Of a DNA stretch of 64,000 bases, positions 1 to 10,156 are shown in pieces. The position numbers and the translations under genes were made by a program. Under the pieces are notes generated by a model. It had not been told where the DNA came from. It searched no databases and saw nothing but the letters and a program-made list of their open reading frames with translations. The DNA is from Pseudomonas capeferrum (GTDB lineage Bacteria > Pseudomonadota > Gammaproteobacteria > Pseudomonadales > Pseudomonadaceae). The stretch's first letter is position 1, and each line of letters opens with the position of its first letter. The DNA lies in assembly GCF_013523055.1 (NCBI RefSeq), contig NZ_JAAMQM010000006.1, positions 124,001-188,000 of the forward strand, given 5' to 3'.

Positions 1-2137
<2,137 letters not shown>

Positions 2138-2204
2138 GATGATGTTCGGTTCGACAGGGCCGCAAAGTTTAGCCCAACGCGTGAAAATTCACCATGAAAC
2201 CCGA

Positions 2205-2233
2205 TTGACCCGATCAAAGAGGCTCTCTATACT
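2205..2233 (+). promoter_or_regulatory. Sigma-70 promoter of tRNA-Leu
   Basis: TTGACC (2205-2210) and TATACT (2228-2233) are separated by exactly 17 bases, and the tRNA begins 13 bases after the -10 box. The -35 and -10 boxes each match five of six consensus bases. This is a strong stable-RNA type promoter. Confidence 0.8.
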
Positions 2234-2245
2234 GCCGCCCGACAA

Positions 2246-2330
2246 GCCCTGATGGCGGAATTGGTAGACGCGGCGGATTCAAAATCCGTTTTCGAAAGGA
2301 GTGGGAGTTCGAGTCTCCCTCGGGGCACCA
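2246..2330 (+). tRNA. tRNA-Leu (anticodon CAA)
   Basis: This is an 85-nt cloverleaf with an encoded CCA end. The acceptor arm GCCCTGA pairs with TCGGGGC. The anticodon stem GCGGA/TCCGT encloses the loop TTCAAAA, so the anticodon is CAA, reading UUG. The extra arm is long, as in class II leucine tRNAs, and GTTCGAG is the T loop. Confidence 0.95.
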
Positions 2331-2363
2331 AACACAGATCCTTCTACCGGGATCGCAACAGAG

Positions 2364-2388
2364 AAACCGACCTTGAGTCGGTTTTTTT
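2364..2388 (+). terminator. Rho-independent terminator of tRNA-Leu
   Basis: An AAACCGAC / GTCGGTTT hairpin with a short loop is followed by a run of T. It lies 34 bases after the tRNA. A similar sequence recurs near 5856-5890. Confidence 0.85.
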
Positions 2389-2519
2389 GTGCCTGAAATT
2401 CATGCCAGACCGGTGCGCTTGTCGTCCCTGCTTTCAGGTTGCGCTGGTCCTCGCCCGCATTATCAATCTCAAGTACCCCCTGCTCGGGTATAAGGCAGAT
2501 TGCATGCATGGCATCAGCC

Positions 2520-2665
2520 CACAAAGTACATCAGGCCAAATTCATCGGGGCCCGGTCTGCGCGATGGCTTGGCGCCCTGCATCTTCTTCGCTTGGACACC
2601 GCTGTAGCCAGCATCGGCACAGACTATGTTTTTCAGGCCGGGAATGGCTACGAAACCTCCCGGCC
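2520..2665 (-). pseudogene. Possible transposase remnant (IS5-like motif)
   Basis: This 359-base gap between the tRNA and the histidine kinase holds no intact gene. On the minus strand one frame reads VAIPGLKNIVCADAGYSGVQ followed by a basic stretch and a stop. The ADAGYSGV part resembles the second catalytic block of IS5-family DDE transposases. No terminal repeats or start codon were found, so this is only a weak suggestion of a decayed insertion element. Confidence 0.25.
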
Positions 2666-2689
2666 GCCAGGTACCGCCGGCCCAATCGG

Positions 2690-5600
2690 CTACGTCCGAA
2701 TCAACTCCCCGACCCGCGAAGCGAACGTGTCCATTTCAAACGGCTTCGTCATCACATGCATCCCGGGTTCGAGATGACCATCGCCGATGGCAGCGCTTTC
2801 GGCGTATCCAGTAATGAACAAGGTCTTCAGACCCGGCCGGACTTCGCGCGCCGCGTCCGCCATCTGCCGTCCATTCATGCCTCCCGGCAAGCCCACATCC
2901 GAAATGAGCATGTCGATACGTACGTCCGAGCGCAGTACCTTGAGACCGGCACCGCTATCAGCGGCCTCGATGACGGTATAGCCAAGCTCGTTAAGGGAGT
3001 CCGTCAAGAGCATTCGCACGGTAGGCTCATCGTCGACTACCAGGATCGTCTGACCCATGATCGCCGGTGCGGCGGCCGCGGGACTATCGACTTCTTCCAG
3101 GGTGGGCTCGGTCCCATGGTAGCAAGGGAGATAGATACAGATCGTCGTGCCCTCCCCTTCCGTGGAAGCCAGGCTCACCTGGCCGCCAGACTGTTTGGCA
3201 AACCCATAGATCATCGAAAGACCAAGACCGGTGCCTTGGCCAATGGGCTTGGTGGTAAAGAACGGGTCGAATGCCTTGGCGAGCACATCGGGAGACATGC
3301 CTACGCCAGTGTCAGTCACACTGACGACCAGATAGCCGCCCTCGGGTACGTCAAGCGCGCGCGCTGACTGCTCATCCAACTGCCTATTGCTTGTCTCGAT
3401 GGTGATGCGGCCGCCACCCAACATAGCGTCGCGAGCATTGATGCACAGGTTCAACAGCGCATTCTCCAACTGGCTGGTGTCCACGCGTACGGGCCAGGAA
3501 TCCGGCGTCTTGACGGTCTCCACCACAATGCCGGGGCCGACGGTACGCTGGATCAGCTCGATCATGCCCTCGACCAGGCTGTTGATGTCCGCTGGTCGTG
3601 GATCCAGTGTCTGTCGCCGAGAGAACGCCAGAAGTCGATGAGTCAGCGCGGCCGCGCGCTTCGCCGCGCCTTGAGCGGTCGCGAGGTAACGATCAACGTC
3701 CGCCATACGGCCCTGGGCCATCTTTTTCGACATCAGCTCCAACGCGCCCGAGATACCAGCAAGCAGGTTGTTGAAGTCATGGGCCAGGCCGCCGGTGAGT
3801 TGACCTACCGCCTCCATCTTCTGGGATTGACGCAGCTTTTCCTCGGTCTGCATCAGCTCCGCCGTACGCTCGGCCACGCGTTGCTCCAAGGTGTCGGTGA
3901 GCGATCTCAACGCCGCGATGGCGCGGTCGCGCTGAGCCTCCACCGAACGACGCTCCTGCACGTCGATCAGCACCCCTGGAAAACTTAGTGGGGTGCCGTC
4001 CTCGGCGTGGTCGACGCGTCCGTTTGCCTCGATCCAATAATACTTGCCGTCCGCGCGGCGGACCCGATATTGATGCGCATACGCGCCTCCGCGGGAAACG
4101 ACTTCATCGATGGCCCACAGCAGGCCGTCCCGATCCTCGGGATGCACCGTCGCGATGACCTGGTCAAGACTCAAGCCTTTGTGACCCATGGCCGGATCAA
4201 GCCCGAAGGCACGGGCAAACGCCTCGTCCACGGTAAAACTGCCGGTGCGCAAATCCAGGTGCCAGGTGCCAAATATGGCGCCCGCCGCCAGCGCGAGCTG
4301 GACCCGCTCCACGTTCTCGCGTGCAAGCGCTTCGCTGGCGCGCAGGCGAGCTTCCGCGTTTCGCCGCTCGGTGACGTCGCTGAACAAGATGGCGATTTGT
4401 CGATCGGCGGGATCGCCCACTCGAACGGCCCGGACATCGAACCAACGCGCGAAGCGCTCGGCATAGTTTTCGAATGTGGCCGGGATGCCCGTTTTAGCGA
4501 CTCGGCCATAGGTTTCAAACCAGAAAGGCTCCAGGTCCGGTGCGAACTCGGTCACCCATTTGCCCTGAAGGTCCACGCCGGACTGCTTTTCAAAAGCCGG
4601 ATTCGCCTCCAGGAAGCGGTAATCCACTGGTTGATCGGCAGCGTCGAACTTGACTTCGACGATGGCGAAGGCCGATTCGATGGTCGCCACGATCGTTCTG
4701 AAGCGCTCCTCGCTTTGACGCAGCGCGGCTTCTGTACTGCGGATGCGGGTCAGATCGAGCATCGCCCCGATCATGCGTACCGCTCGACCCCCTTCATCGC
4801 GAATCACCTGCCCCCGATCCAGCACTTGAGCATAGGAGCCATCGACCCGGCGGAACCGATATTCATCGGCCCAGGTGGATCCCGTGCCGTCAATCACCGC
4901 GTGGATAGAGGCATGGATGCGGTCCCTGTCGTCCGGATGAATATGCGCGAGCCACCACTCGCCAGTGCTTTCGACGGTAGCCGGAGCGTGGCCGTAAGCC
5001 TGTTCCAATGCGTCGTTCCACAACACGTGGTGAGCAGTGAGATCCCAATCCCAGATAGCATCGTTCGTGGCCTTCAAAGCCAGACGATAACGCGTTTGGG
5101 CTTCCTCGATAGCACGCCCCGCCAGATGCTCGCTGGTGCGATCGCGGAGAATTTTCACGAAACCCAAGTGAACCTGGTTATCTCCATAAAGCGGCATCAT
5201 TTCGCCGGACGCCCAGAATCGTCTGCCATCTTTACGCAGGTGCCAGCGTTCATCCGTCGCGCGCCCTCGTTGCAGGGCGCTGATCATCTCGTATTCAAGG
5301 CGGTCCTGCGCTCGGTCTTCGGACGTGAAAAAGCGCTCCGCGGGCTGGCCTTGCATTTCATCGGAAGTCCAGCCCATGACGTGCATCGCGCCCGCGTTCC
5401 AGTCAGTGATGGATCCTTGCGGGTCGATCACGATCATGGCGAAGTCGACCGCGCTATCAAAAATCGCTTGCTGCCGTGCATCACTGCCAGCGACCGAACA
5501 GCGGCCAGCTTGGGTCCGTGTCGAAACGTCGGATGAAACTGCCTGGCTCCCTTGACCCCGCATTTGCTCTTGAGCGCCAGGCTCATTGATGCTGGCGTTC

Positions 5601-5710
5601 TGGACGGCTATCGCAGGGTCCTCAATAAGCCTGCGCAGGCGAAGAACCTCACTTTCAAGCTCTTCTCGACTGAGATTTTTCAGCTTCTCAGGCTCAAAAC
5701 TGCCCCGCAT
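2690..5710 (-). CDS. Hybrid sensor histidine kinase, four PAS domains plus receiver
   Basis: This is a 1006-residue cytoplasmic-looking signal transducer with no obvious membrane segment. A short coiled coil (about 8-30) is followed by four PAS/PAC modules (about 80-195, 205-325, 335-450 and 468-590), the phospho-acceptor helix with His644 in GLAHDFNN, and an ATPase domain (NALLNLCINARDAM near 750, DTGVGM near 800, GQGTGLGLSMIYGF near 825). A C-terminal receiver follows with acidic Asp893/894, probable phospho-Asp938 and a TKPF lysine near 989. The HDFNN H-box is typical of kinases whose receiver is fused to the C-terminus. The ligand is unknown. It stands alone, without an adjacent regulator gene, between two similar terminators. 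Confidence 0.93.
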   Translation of the reverse strand: MRGSFEPEKLKNLSREELESEVLRLRRLIEDPAIAVQNASINEPGAQEQMRGQGSQAVSSDVSTRTQAGRCSVAGSDARQQAIFDSAVDFAMIVIDPQGSITDWNAGAMHVMGWTSDEMQGQPAERFFTSEDRAQDRLEYEMISALQRGRATDERWHLRKDGRRFWASGEMMPLYGDNQVHLGFVKILRDRTSEHLAGRAIEEAQTRYRLALKATNDAIWDWDLTAHHVLWNDALEQAYGHAPATVESTGEWWLAHIHPDDRDRIHASIHAVIDGTGSTWADEYRFRRVDGSYAQVLDRGQVIRDEGGRAVRMIGAMLDLTRIRSTEAALRQSEERFRTIVATIESAFAIVEVKFDAADQPVDYRFLEANPAFEKQSGVDLQGKWVTEFAPDLEPFWFETYGRVAKTGIPATFENYAERFARWFDVRAVRVGDPADRQIAILFSDVTERRNAEARLRASEALARENVERVQLALAAGAIFGTWHLDLRTGSFTVDEAFARAFGLDPAMGHKGLSLDQVIATVHPEDRDGLLWAIDEVVSRGGAYAHQYRVRRADGKYYWIEANGRVDHAEDGTPLSFPGVLIDVQERRSVEAQRDRAIAALRSLTDTLEQRVAERTAELMQTEEKLRQSQKMEAVGQLTGGLAHDFNNLLAGISGALELMSKKMAQGRMADVDRYLATAQGAAKRAAALTHRLLAFSRRQTLDPRPADINSLVEGMIELIQRTVGPGIVVETVKTPDSWPVRVDTSQLENALLNLCINARDAMLGGGRITIETSNRQLDEQSARALDVPEGGYLVVSVTDTGVGMSPDVLAKAFDPFFTTKPIGQGTGLGLSMIYGFAKQSGGQVSLASTEGEGTTICIYLPCYHGTEPTLEEVDSPAAAAPAIMGQTILVVDDEPTVRMLLTDSLNELGYTVIEAADSGAGLKVLRSDVRIDMLISDVGLPGGMNGRQMADAAREVRPGLKTLFITGYAESAAIGDGHLEPGMHVMTKPFEMDTFASRVGELIRT

Positions 5711-5855
5711 AAATCAGTCTCTATCCACGTTAAATTGCATCAGACAACACTGTAGGGTGGACATACGGGGGGTGGCCGATCGAAAGCAGCCGCTCATGAC
5801 CACCCACTTCAGACCCATTTTGCAGGTTCACGTTTAGATGAATGCATTCTGATTG

Positions 5856-5882
5856 AAAAAACCGTCCCTGAGTCAGTTTTTT
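5856..5882 (-). terminator. Terminator of the EamA transporter gene
   Basis: On the minus strand an AAAAAACTG / CGGTTTTTT stem with a nine-base loop lies 27 bases beyond the transporter stop. The surrounding 35 bases resemble the tRNA-Leu terminator region at 2362-2396. Confidence 0.6.
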
Positions 5883-5909
5883 GTGCCTGAATGGCGACAC
5901 GAGTGTGCG

Positions 5910-6743
5910 TTATGCCAAGCGCACCGTAAACGCGCCTAGCGCGATGACACAGACAGCCAAGAGACGGATGCGTCCCACCTGCTCTTTCAAGAACACCCCG
6001 GAGATCGCTACCGCAAAAAGAATTGATGTTTCCCGCAAGGCAGCTACCACTGCGACGGGCGCGAGCGTCATCGCGTAGAGTGCAAGGCCGTAAGAGGTGA
6101 GCGTGCCAAAACCGCCCACTACACCAAGACGCCAGTTTATTCGCAGGTATTGCCGGGCCTCGCTCAACCTTGTCAGCGCCGCATATAAAGCAATCCCTGC
6201 GCCTGTCAGCAGGAATATCCAGAGCGTATAGGCGACAGGCGCTGCGGATAGTCGCACACCTACACCATCGACCAAGGTGTAGCCCCCGATCACTACCGCA
6301 TTGAGCAATGCCAACGCCAGCCCTGACCTGCCTTGCCGCCCCGCGGTGAACAGCATCATCAGAATGCCGGAGCAGATTATGATGATGCCTGACCCGGCGT
6401 TCCGGCTCGGGATCTCGCCGAGCATGACTATCGCGGCAAGCGCGACGATAAGCGGCGCAACGCCTCGCATCAGCGGGTACGTTTGGCTCATGTCGGCAAT
6501 GCGATATATTCGCGCGAGCAACGCGAAGTACAGTATCTGGAGTGCGACTGACAGGGCGATATAGGGCCAGCTCTGCGAGTCGGGAGACGGTAGAAAGGGT
6601 AGCAGAATGGCTGCCCATATCGCAGCGGACGTGGTCACCAGCACGGTAGTCAGCAACTTGTTCTGGCCGGCTTTTACGATAGCGTTCCATGAAGCATGCA
6701 AGGCGGCAGCGAACATGATCAATCCAAACACCGCTCCCGACAT
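5910..6743 (-). CDS. EamA/DMT-family membrane transporter
   Basis: This is a predicted ten-helix inner-membrane carrier of the drug/metabolite transporter family, substrate unknown. From the chosen start it reads MSGAVFGLIMFAAALHASWN and is 277 residues long, with two homologous five-helix halves. The motif ASWNAIVKAG at the first helix is typical of EamA proteins. The frame stays open upstream to 6950. I chose 6743 because GGAGG lies four bases upstream and because the upstream residues look non-coding. ATG 6755 is an alternative. Confidence 0.85.
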   Translation of the reverse strand: MSGAVFGLIMFAAALHASWNAIVKAGQNKLLTTVLVTTSAAIWAAILLPFLPSPDSQSWPYIALSVALQILYFALLARIYRIADMSQTYPLMRGVAPLIVALAAIVMLGEIPSRNAGSGIIIICSGILMMLFTAGRQGRSGLALALLNAVVIGGYTLVDGVGVRLSAAPVAYTLWIFLLTGAGIALYAALTRLSEARQYLRINWRLGVVGGFGTLTSYGLALYAMTLAPVAVVAALRETSILFAVAISGVFLKEQVGRIRLLAVCVIALGAFTVRLA

Positions 6744-7003
6744 GCTTCCTCCCATGAACGCTATTGGGCGTGACGCCGAGGGCGCCATGCCGGGCAAGAC
6801 AAGGAGAACACTATAGCAGACCGCTCCATGAGTCATTGATCTGGCTTTCAGAGGTAGTACGAGGCTTTCCAGCATCGCACAGAAGTAATAACTTCCAGAG
6901 CGATCCAGAGACAGATAGATATATCCACATAAAGCCCCTTGACAGTACAATTAATAAAAACCCGAGCTTTCTTTGAATACTCAAACGAATATTACTCACC
7001 CAC

Positions 7004-7456
7004 TCACACCGTGCTTTTTAGAAAACGCCGCTGATGCTCAGCTGTAGGCAATGGGCAATTGTCGTATCTGCCAAATAGTCGATAACGGTTCAGGGCTATG
7101 CGGTCGTAAGCCCAGTCCCGTAATCCTCTTGGCAGTACGCGCAGTACCCCAAACGCACGCCAGGCGCCTGGCAACTCTCCCGCGACTTCGAAAAAGGCAT
7201 TGGAGCGAATCCAGCAGCGGTTGTCGCGAATCACGGCCATGGTATTGAACCGGTCGAGCGGCAATCCGGCCCATGCAAGCAGGCGCTGGCCTTCGGGCGA
7301 TTGCACGGTGGCCAGGCGGATGCGTGCCGCGGGGTCATGGCGGATCAGGAAGCGCACGAGGCCGTTGCAGAGTTTGCAAACGCCGTCGAAGAGGACGACG
7401 GTTTCGCCGGGAGAGAGGATGGGGGCCGGGGTGGGGTATTCGGTATAGGCGGGCAT
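7004..7456 (-). CDS. DCC-family thiol-disulfide oxidoreductase-like protein (DUF393)
   Basis: This 150-residue protein has VVLFDGVCKLCNGLVRFLI near residue 20, the Asp-x-x-Cys-x-x-Cys signature that names the family. A middle part (RSNAFFEVAGEL) and a Tyr/Arg-rich tail (YDRIALNRYRLFGRYD) also fit. The fold is thioredoxin-like, but no substrate is established for the family. The gene is a single unit with no visible terminator. Family assignment is firm and function is unknown. Confidence 0.9.
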   Translation of the reverse strand: MPAYTEYPTPAPILSPGETVVLFDGVCKLCNGLVRFLIRHDPAARIRLATVQSPEGQRLLAWAGLPLDRFNTMAVIRDNRCWIRSNAFFEVAGELPGAWRAFGVLRVLPRGLRDWAYDRIALNRYRLFGRYDNCPLPTAEHQRRFLKSTV

Positions 7457-8003
7457 GGGCAGGCTCTCGTTTCAGGGGATGCGGCATTCATGGCCAGGTG
7501 GTCGCTGTGGCGAGGTTGGACCTTGGAGCATGCGCCCAGGGCTTTTTTGACACTCCTGATTTTTGTAGGCTATTTCTTGATCATTGCGGTTTGATCTGAT
7601 CCGCCTGGGTGGGGCCGCTGGGCATGTTATGGGTATGGGTTTAGGTGAGACTGTAAATGTGTAGCAGGATTCGAATTTGATGGGGCTGGCTGCCGCGGTT
7701 AGCGGGTCGGAGTCTGGAGATTTCGGTTTTGGTGGGCCGTTTGCGGGGTCTGGGTAGCCACGACCAGCGCGGCCTAGGCAAGATCCCATTGCCAGGCGAG
7801 TCTTTCGGACTTGGTTGCAGGCGGTCTGGCGTCCCGGCAAGCCAGCTCTCATCGGCTTGTTGCAACATCGGCTCGGTTCATTACGGGTGCAAATCACCGG
7901 TTCGGCGCGAGTCATGACCGTGCAATACAACACCGGTGCCCTAACGCAGACAGTCAAGGGAAAGCTATCGGTTCAAATGCTGGTGCTTAACAGCTTTCGG
8001 AAT
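7457..8003. other. Non-coding stretch between DCC gene and REP array
   Basis: I see no supported gene in these 547 bases. Open frames on both strands are rich in Arg, Pro and Ser and lack ribosome sites. A single degenerate REP-like half element lies around 7812-7850 (GGTCTGGCG...CGGCAAGCCAG). It resembles the outer arms of the palindrome at 62916-63179. Confidence 0.5.
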
Positions 8004-8113
8004 CTTCAGTGACGCTGCCGGCCTATCGCGGGACAAGCCCGCTCGCCACCGATACGCGGCGTTTCCAGTGGCAAGCGGGCTTGTCCCGCGATAGGCCAGC
8101 AGCGTCACTGAAG
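8004..8113. repeat. Inverted REP pair
   Basis: CTTCAGTGACGCTGC at the left pairs with GCAGCGTCACTGAAG at the right. Inside lie the two inverted cores CTATCGCGGGACAAGCCCGC and GCGGGCTTGTCCCGCGATAG. Together they form a 110-bp imperfect palindrome. It overlaps the first unit of the tandem array that follows. Confidence 0.9.
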
Positions 8114-8622
8114 AATTAAGCTTCGGCTTCAGTTGCTGGATGCTAGCAAACTCTCAGATTTTCCTTATTCCCTGTGGTCCATTTCCGAAACATACTTCAC
8201 CAGCACCACTGGGAACACCGCGTACCGGTGGCGAGCGGGCTTGCCCCGCGATAGGCCGGCAGCGTCACTGAAGAATTAAGCTTCGGCTTCCGTTGCTGGG
8301 TGCTAGCAAACTCTCAGACTTTCCTTATTCCCTGTAGCCCATTTCCGAAACATACTTCACCAGCACCACTGGAAACGCCGCATACCGGTGGCGAGCGGGC
8401 TTGTCCCGCGATAGGCCGGCAGCGTCACTGAAGAATTAAGCTTCGGCTTCCGTTGCTGGGTGTTAGCAAACTCTCAGATTTTCCTTATTCCCTGTAGTCC
8501 ATTTCCGAAACATACTTCACCAGCACCACTGGAAACACCGCGTACCGGTGGCGAGCGGGCTTGTCCCGCGATAGGCCGGCAGCGTCACTGAAGAATTAAG
8601 CTTCGGCTTCCGTTGCTGGGTG
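8071..8622 (+). repeat. Tandem 160-bp repeat, about 3.5 units, each holding one REP
   Basis: Units begin at 8071, 8231, 8391 and 8551, a spacing of exactly 160 bases, and the last unit is cut near 8622. Each carries a REP core (GCGAGCGGGCTTG...CGCGATAGGCC), then AAGAATTAAG, then an AAGC-TTCG-GCTT mini-hairpin, then about 100 bases of non-REP spacer. Copies differ at only a few positions. It is not a CRISPR: the repeats are contiguous and have no variable spacers. Confidence 0.92.
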
Positions 8623-8686
8623 TGCCACCCTTCCGTTTGGCAGCGGAGTCTTGCAGCTCAATTTGACTCTAGAGGCTGTTGCCATA

Positions 8687-8887
8687 CTGAAAATCGTCCC
8701 ACACCCGCCCCGCTCCCCGCACACTCCCGAAGCCACCCCTACGCAGCAAGCCCTTACCCGCCCTATCGTACTCCCGGAACGCCCGCTCCTTTCAATCCTC
8801 CACGAGATCGAAGCCGCCCGCGCCCTGGTTGCGTCGATCCTGCCTTGTCGCTCCGAGCGACCCTCATCCAGAGGCCTCCCCCAATGA
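8687..8887 (+). CDS. Small hypothetical protein overlapping the DUF3077 gene
   Basis: A short frame reads LKIVPHPPRSPHTPEATPTQ and ends PLLSILHEIEAARALVASIL plus a short tail, about 66 residues. Its TGA overlaps the ATG of the DUF3077 gene as ATGA, suggesting coupling. No ATG is available; a CTG at 8687 with AGAGG about ten bases upstream, or a TTG at 8651, would have to be used. The C-terminal helix looks protein-like. The call is tentative. Confidence 0.38.
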   Translation: MKIVPHPPRSPHTPEATPTQQALTRPIVLPERPLLSILHEIEAARALVASILPCRSERPSSRGLPQ

Positions 8888-9177
8888 GCGACACACACCC
8901 ATTCTCCCGCCCCCAGAAAAACACCACCGCCGGCATCGCGACATCCGCGCTTGGCCTTGCACCACCGGATTATCTGCTCCGCATCAATCCAGACGTCCCT
9001 TACACCTACGCGCTGGAACAGGCATCGCTGATCATAGGCTGCGTCAGCCGACTCACCGTACTCGGTGCACTGGATGACGACGGCTCGCTGGTAAGGGCAG
9101 CGCACTTCCTCAGCTCGATGGCCAAGGCGCTGGTCGATGATGTCGACGTGGGAATGAAGCCGCACGACAATCCTTGA
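8884..9177 (+). CDS. DUF3077 domain protein
   Basis: This 97-residue protein starts MSDTHPFSRPQKNTTAG. It has the YLLRINPDVPYTYALEQASL segment and a C-terminal helical half (AAHFLSSMAKALVDDVDVGM), as in the small DUF3077 proteins of Pseudomonas. No biochemical function is known. The frame is open upstream to 8620, but that part overlaps the repeat array, and the internal ATG coupled to the preceding frame is the better start. A terminator follows. Confidence 0.8.
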   Translation: MSDTHPFSRPQKNTTAGIATSALGLAPPDYLLRINPDVPYTYALEQASLIIGCVSRLTVLGALDDDGSLVRAAHFLSSMAKALVDDVDVGMKPHDNP

Positions 9178-9185
9178 GTAAAGGC

Positions 9186-9216
9186 GCCACGGTGCATCTG
9201 GCTTCGTGGCGTTTTA
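9186..9216 (+). terminator. Terminator after DUF3077 gene
   Basis: CGCCACG (9186-9192) pairs with CGTGGCG (9206-9212) and is followed by TTTT. It lies nine bases after the stop. Confidence 0.6.
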
Positions 9217-9283
9217 GCCCCTGGCCTGGCGGATAGACCTGCGGGTTACCATAGTAATATTCGTCGAACAGGAAGCCGGCGCC

Positions 9284-10033
9284 TCACGCCGCCCTGCGCA
9301 GCGTCGGCAACCGTACCAACGACCACCCCGCCTCCGACTCGGCCAGTCCAAGCCGTGTCCCGTCATGCGGCACGGCATTGAGCAGCGCCAGCGCCAAATC
9401 CCCGACCATCCAGTTGGCCGAGTTCGACGCGATCACCCGGCCATCCGCCGCGATCAGCACCGCCTGATGCTCCAGGCGCATCAAGCTGCGCACCAGCATT
9501 CGTTCGACGTTGTGCAGCGACAAGTCCAGCCCGGCCACGCCGATGAAGCGGTCCTGTACCCAGATCGGGATGGTGAAGGTCAGCACGTACATGTTGGTGC
9601 CGTAGAGATCCACGTACGGGCCTTCGACCACCGGCTTGCCGGTCGCGCGCGGGCGGCTGTACCAGGGCATGGCGGTGTAGTCGTAGAAGTTCTCGCGGCG
9701 GCGGTCGAAGTTGGGGCGCAGGGGCATGGTCTTGCCGGCGTCGGCCAGGTACCACCACTCCAGGTGCATCTCGCGGTCGGCCAGGCAACCCGGCTCGACG
9801 ATCACCCCGCCACCGCAGCCGAATGCGCCGGTGGCCAGCAGTTGCTGGTCGATGGCCGGGCGTAGCGAGGCCATGTCCCGGGCCGTGGGTTCACGGCCTT
9901 CGGCCAGGACGCGCGCCCAGAGGCTGCGGGTTTCATCCACCAGGTGGCGGACCTGACCGAAGATGGCCCCCAGGGTGCTGTCCAGCTGCTGTGCGCAGGC
10001 TGAGAGGGGATCGTTATCGCCTAGGTCAAACAT
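9284..10033 (-). CDS. Cache (PDC) sensor domain protein without output domain
   Basis: This 249-residue protein has the core of a PDC/Cache ligand-binding domain: NFYDYTAMPWYSRPRATGKP, VEGPYVDLYGTNMYVLTFT and PIWVQDRFIGVAGLDLSLHNVE. There is no signal peptide, membrane helix or kinase/GGDEF output, so it is probably a soluble cytoplasmic sensor. It sits downstream of, and on the same strand as, the FadR-type regulator at 10157-10909, with a 123-base gap. It borders the N-demethylase cluster and may sense an amine or acid related to that pathway. That role is inference. Confidence 0.8.
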   Translation of the reverse strand: MFDLGDNDPLSACAQQLDSTLGAIFGQVRHLVDETRSLWARVLAEGREPTARDMASLRPAIDQQLLATGAFGCGGGVIVEPGCLADREMHLEWWYLADAGKTMPLRPNFDRRRENFYDYTAMPWYSRPRATGKPVVEGPYVDLYGTNMYVLTFTIPIWVQDRFIGVAGLDLSLHNVERMLVRSLMRLEHQAVLIAADGRVIASNSANWMVGDLALALLNAVPHDGTRLGLAESEAGWSLVRLPTLRRAA

Positions 10034-10156
10034 GGCATTACCTCACGCAGGTTCGGCTTTATTCTTATGTGTGCTTCGACCCGTTCTCAGGCCAGTTGAC
10101 GCAATGTCACGCAAATACCACGCCAGGGCAGGCTCGGACGCCCGCGCCGGTTGGCT

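Noticed and set aside
2279..2524. Minus-strand frame ending GAPRETRTPTPFENGF
   Set aside because: It is the antisense of tRNA-Leu, a well-known false gene type; no ribosome site.
5809..6690. 293-residue minus-strand frame overlapping the EamA gene
   Set aside because: Same-strand out-of-frame reading with Cys/Arg-rich content; the EamA frame has clear helices.
7472..7957. Minus-strand 161-residue frame upstream of the DCC gene
   Set aside because: Low-complexity Pro/Ser/Arg translation, no ribosome site, no family blocks; lies in repeat-bearing non-coding DNA.
8071..8622. CRISPR array
   Set aside because: The repeats are contiguous 160-bp units with no variable spacers and no cas genes nearby.
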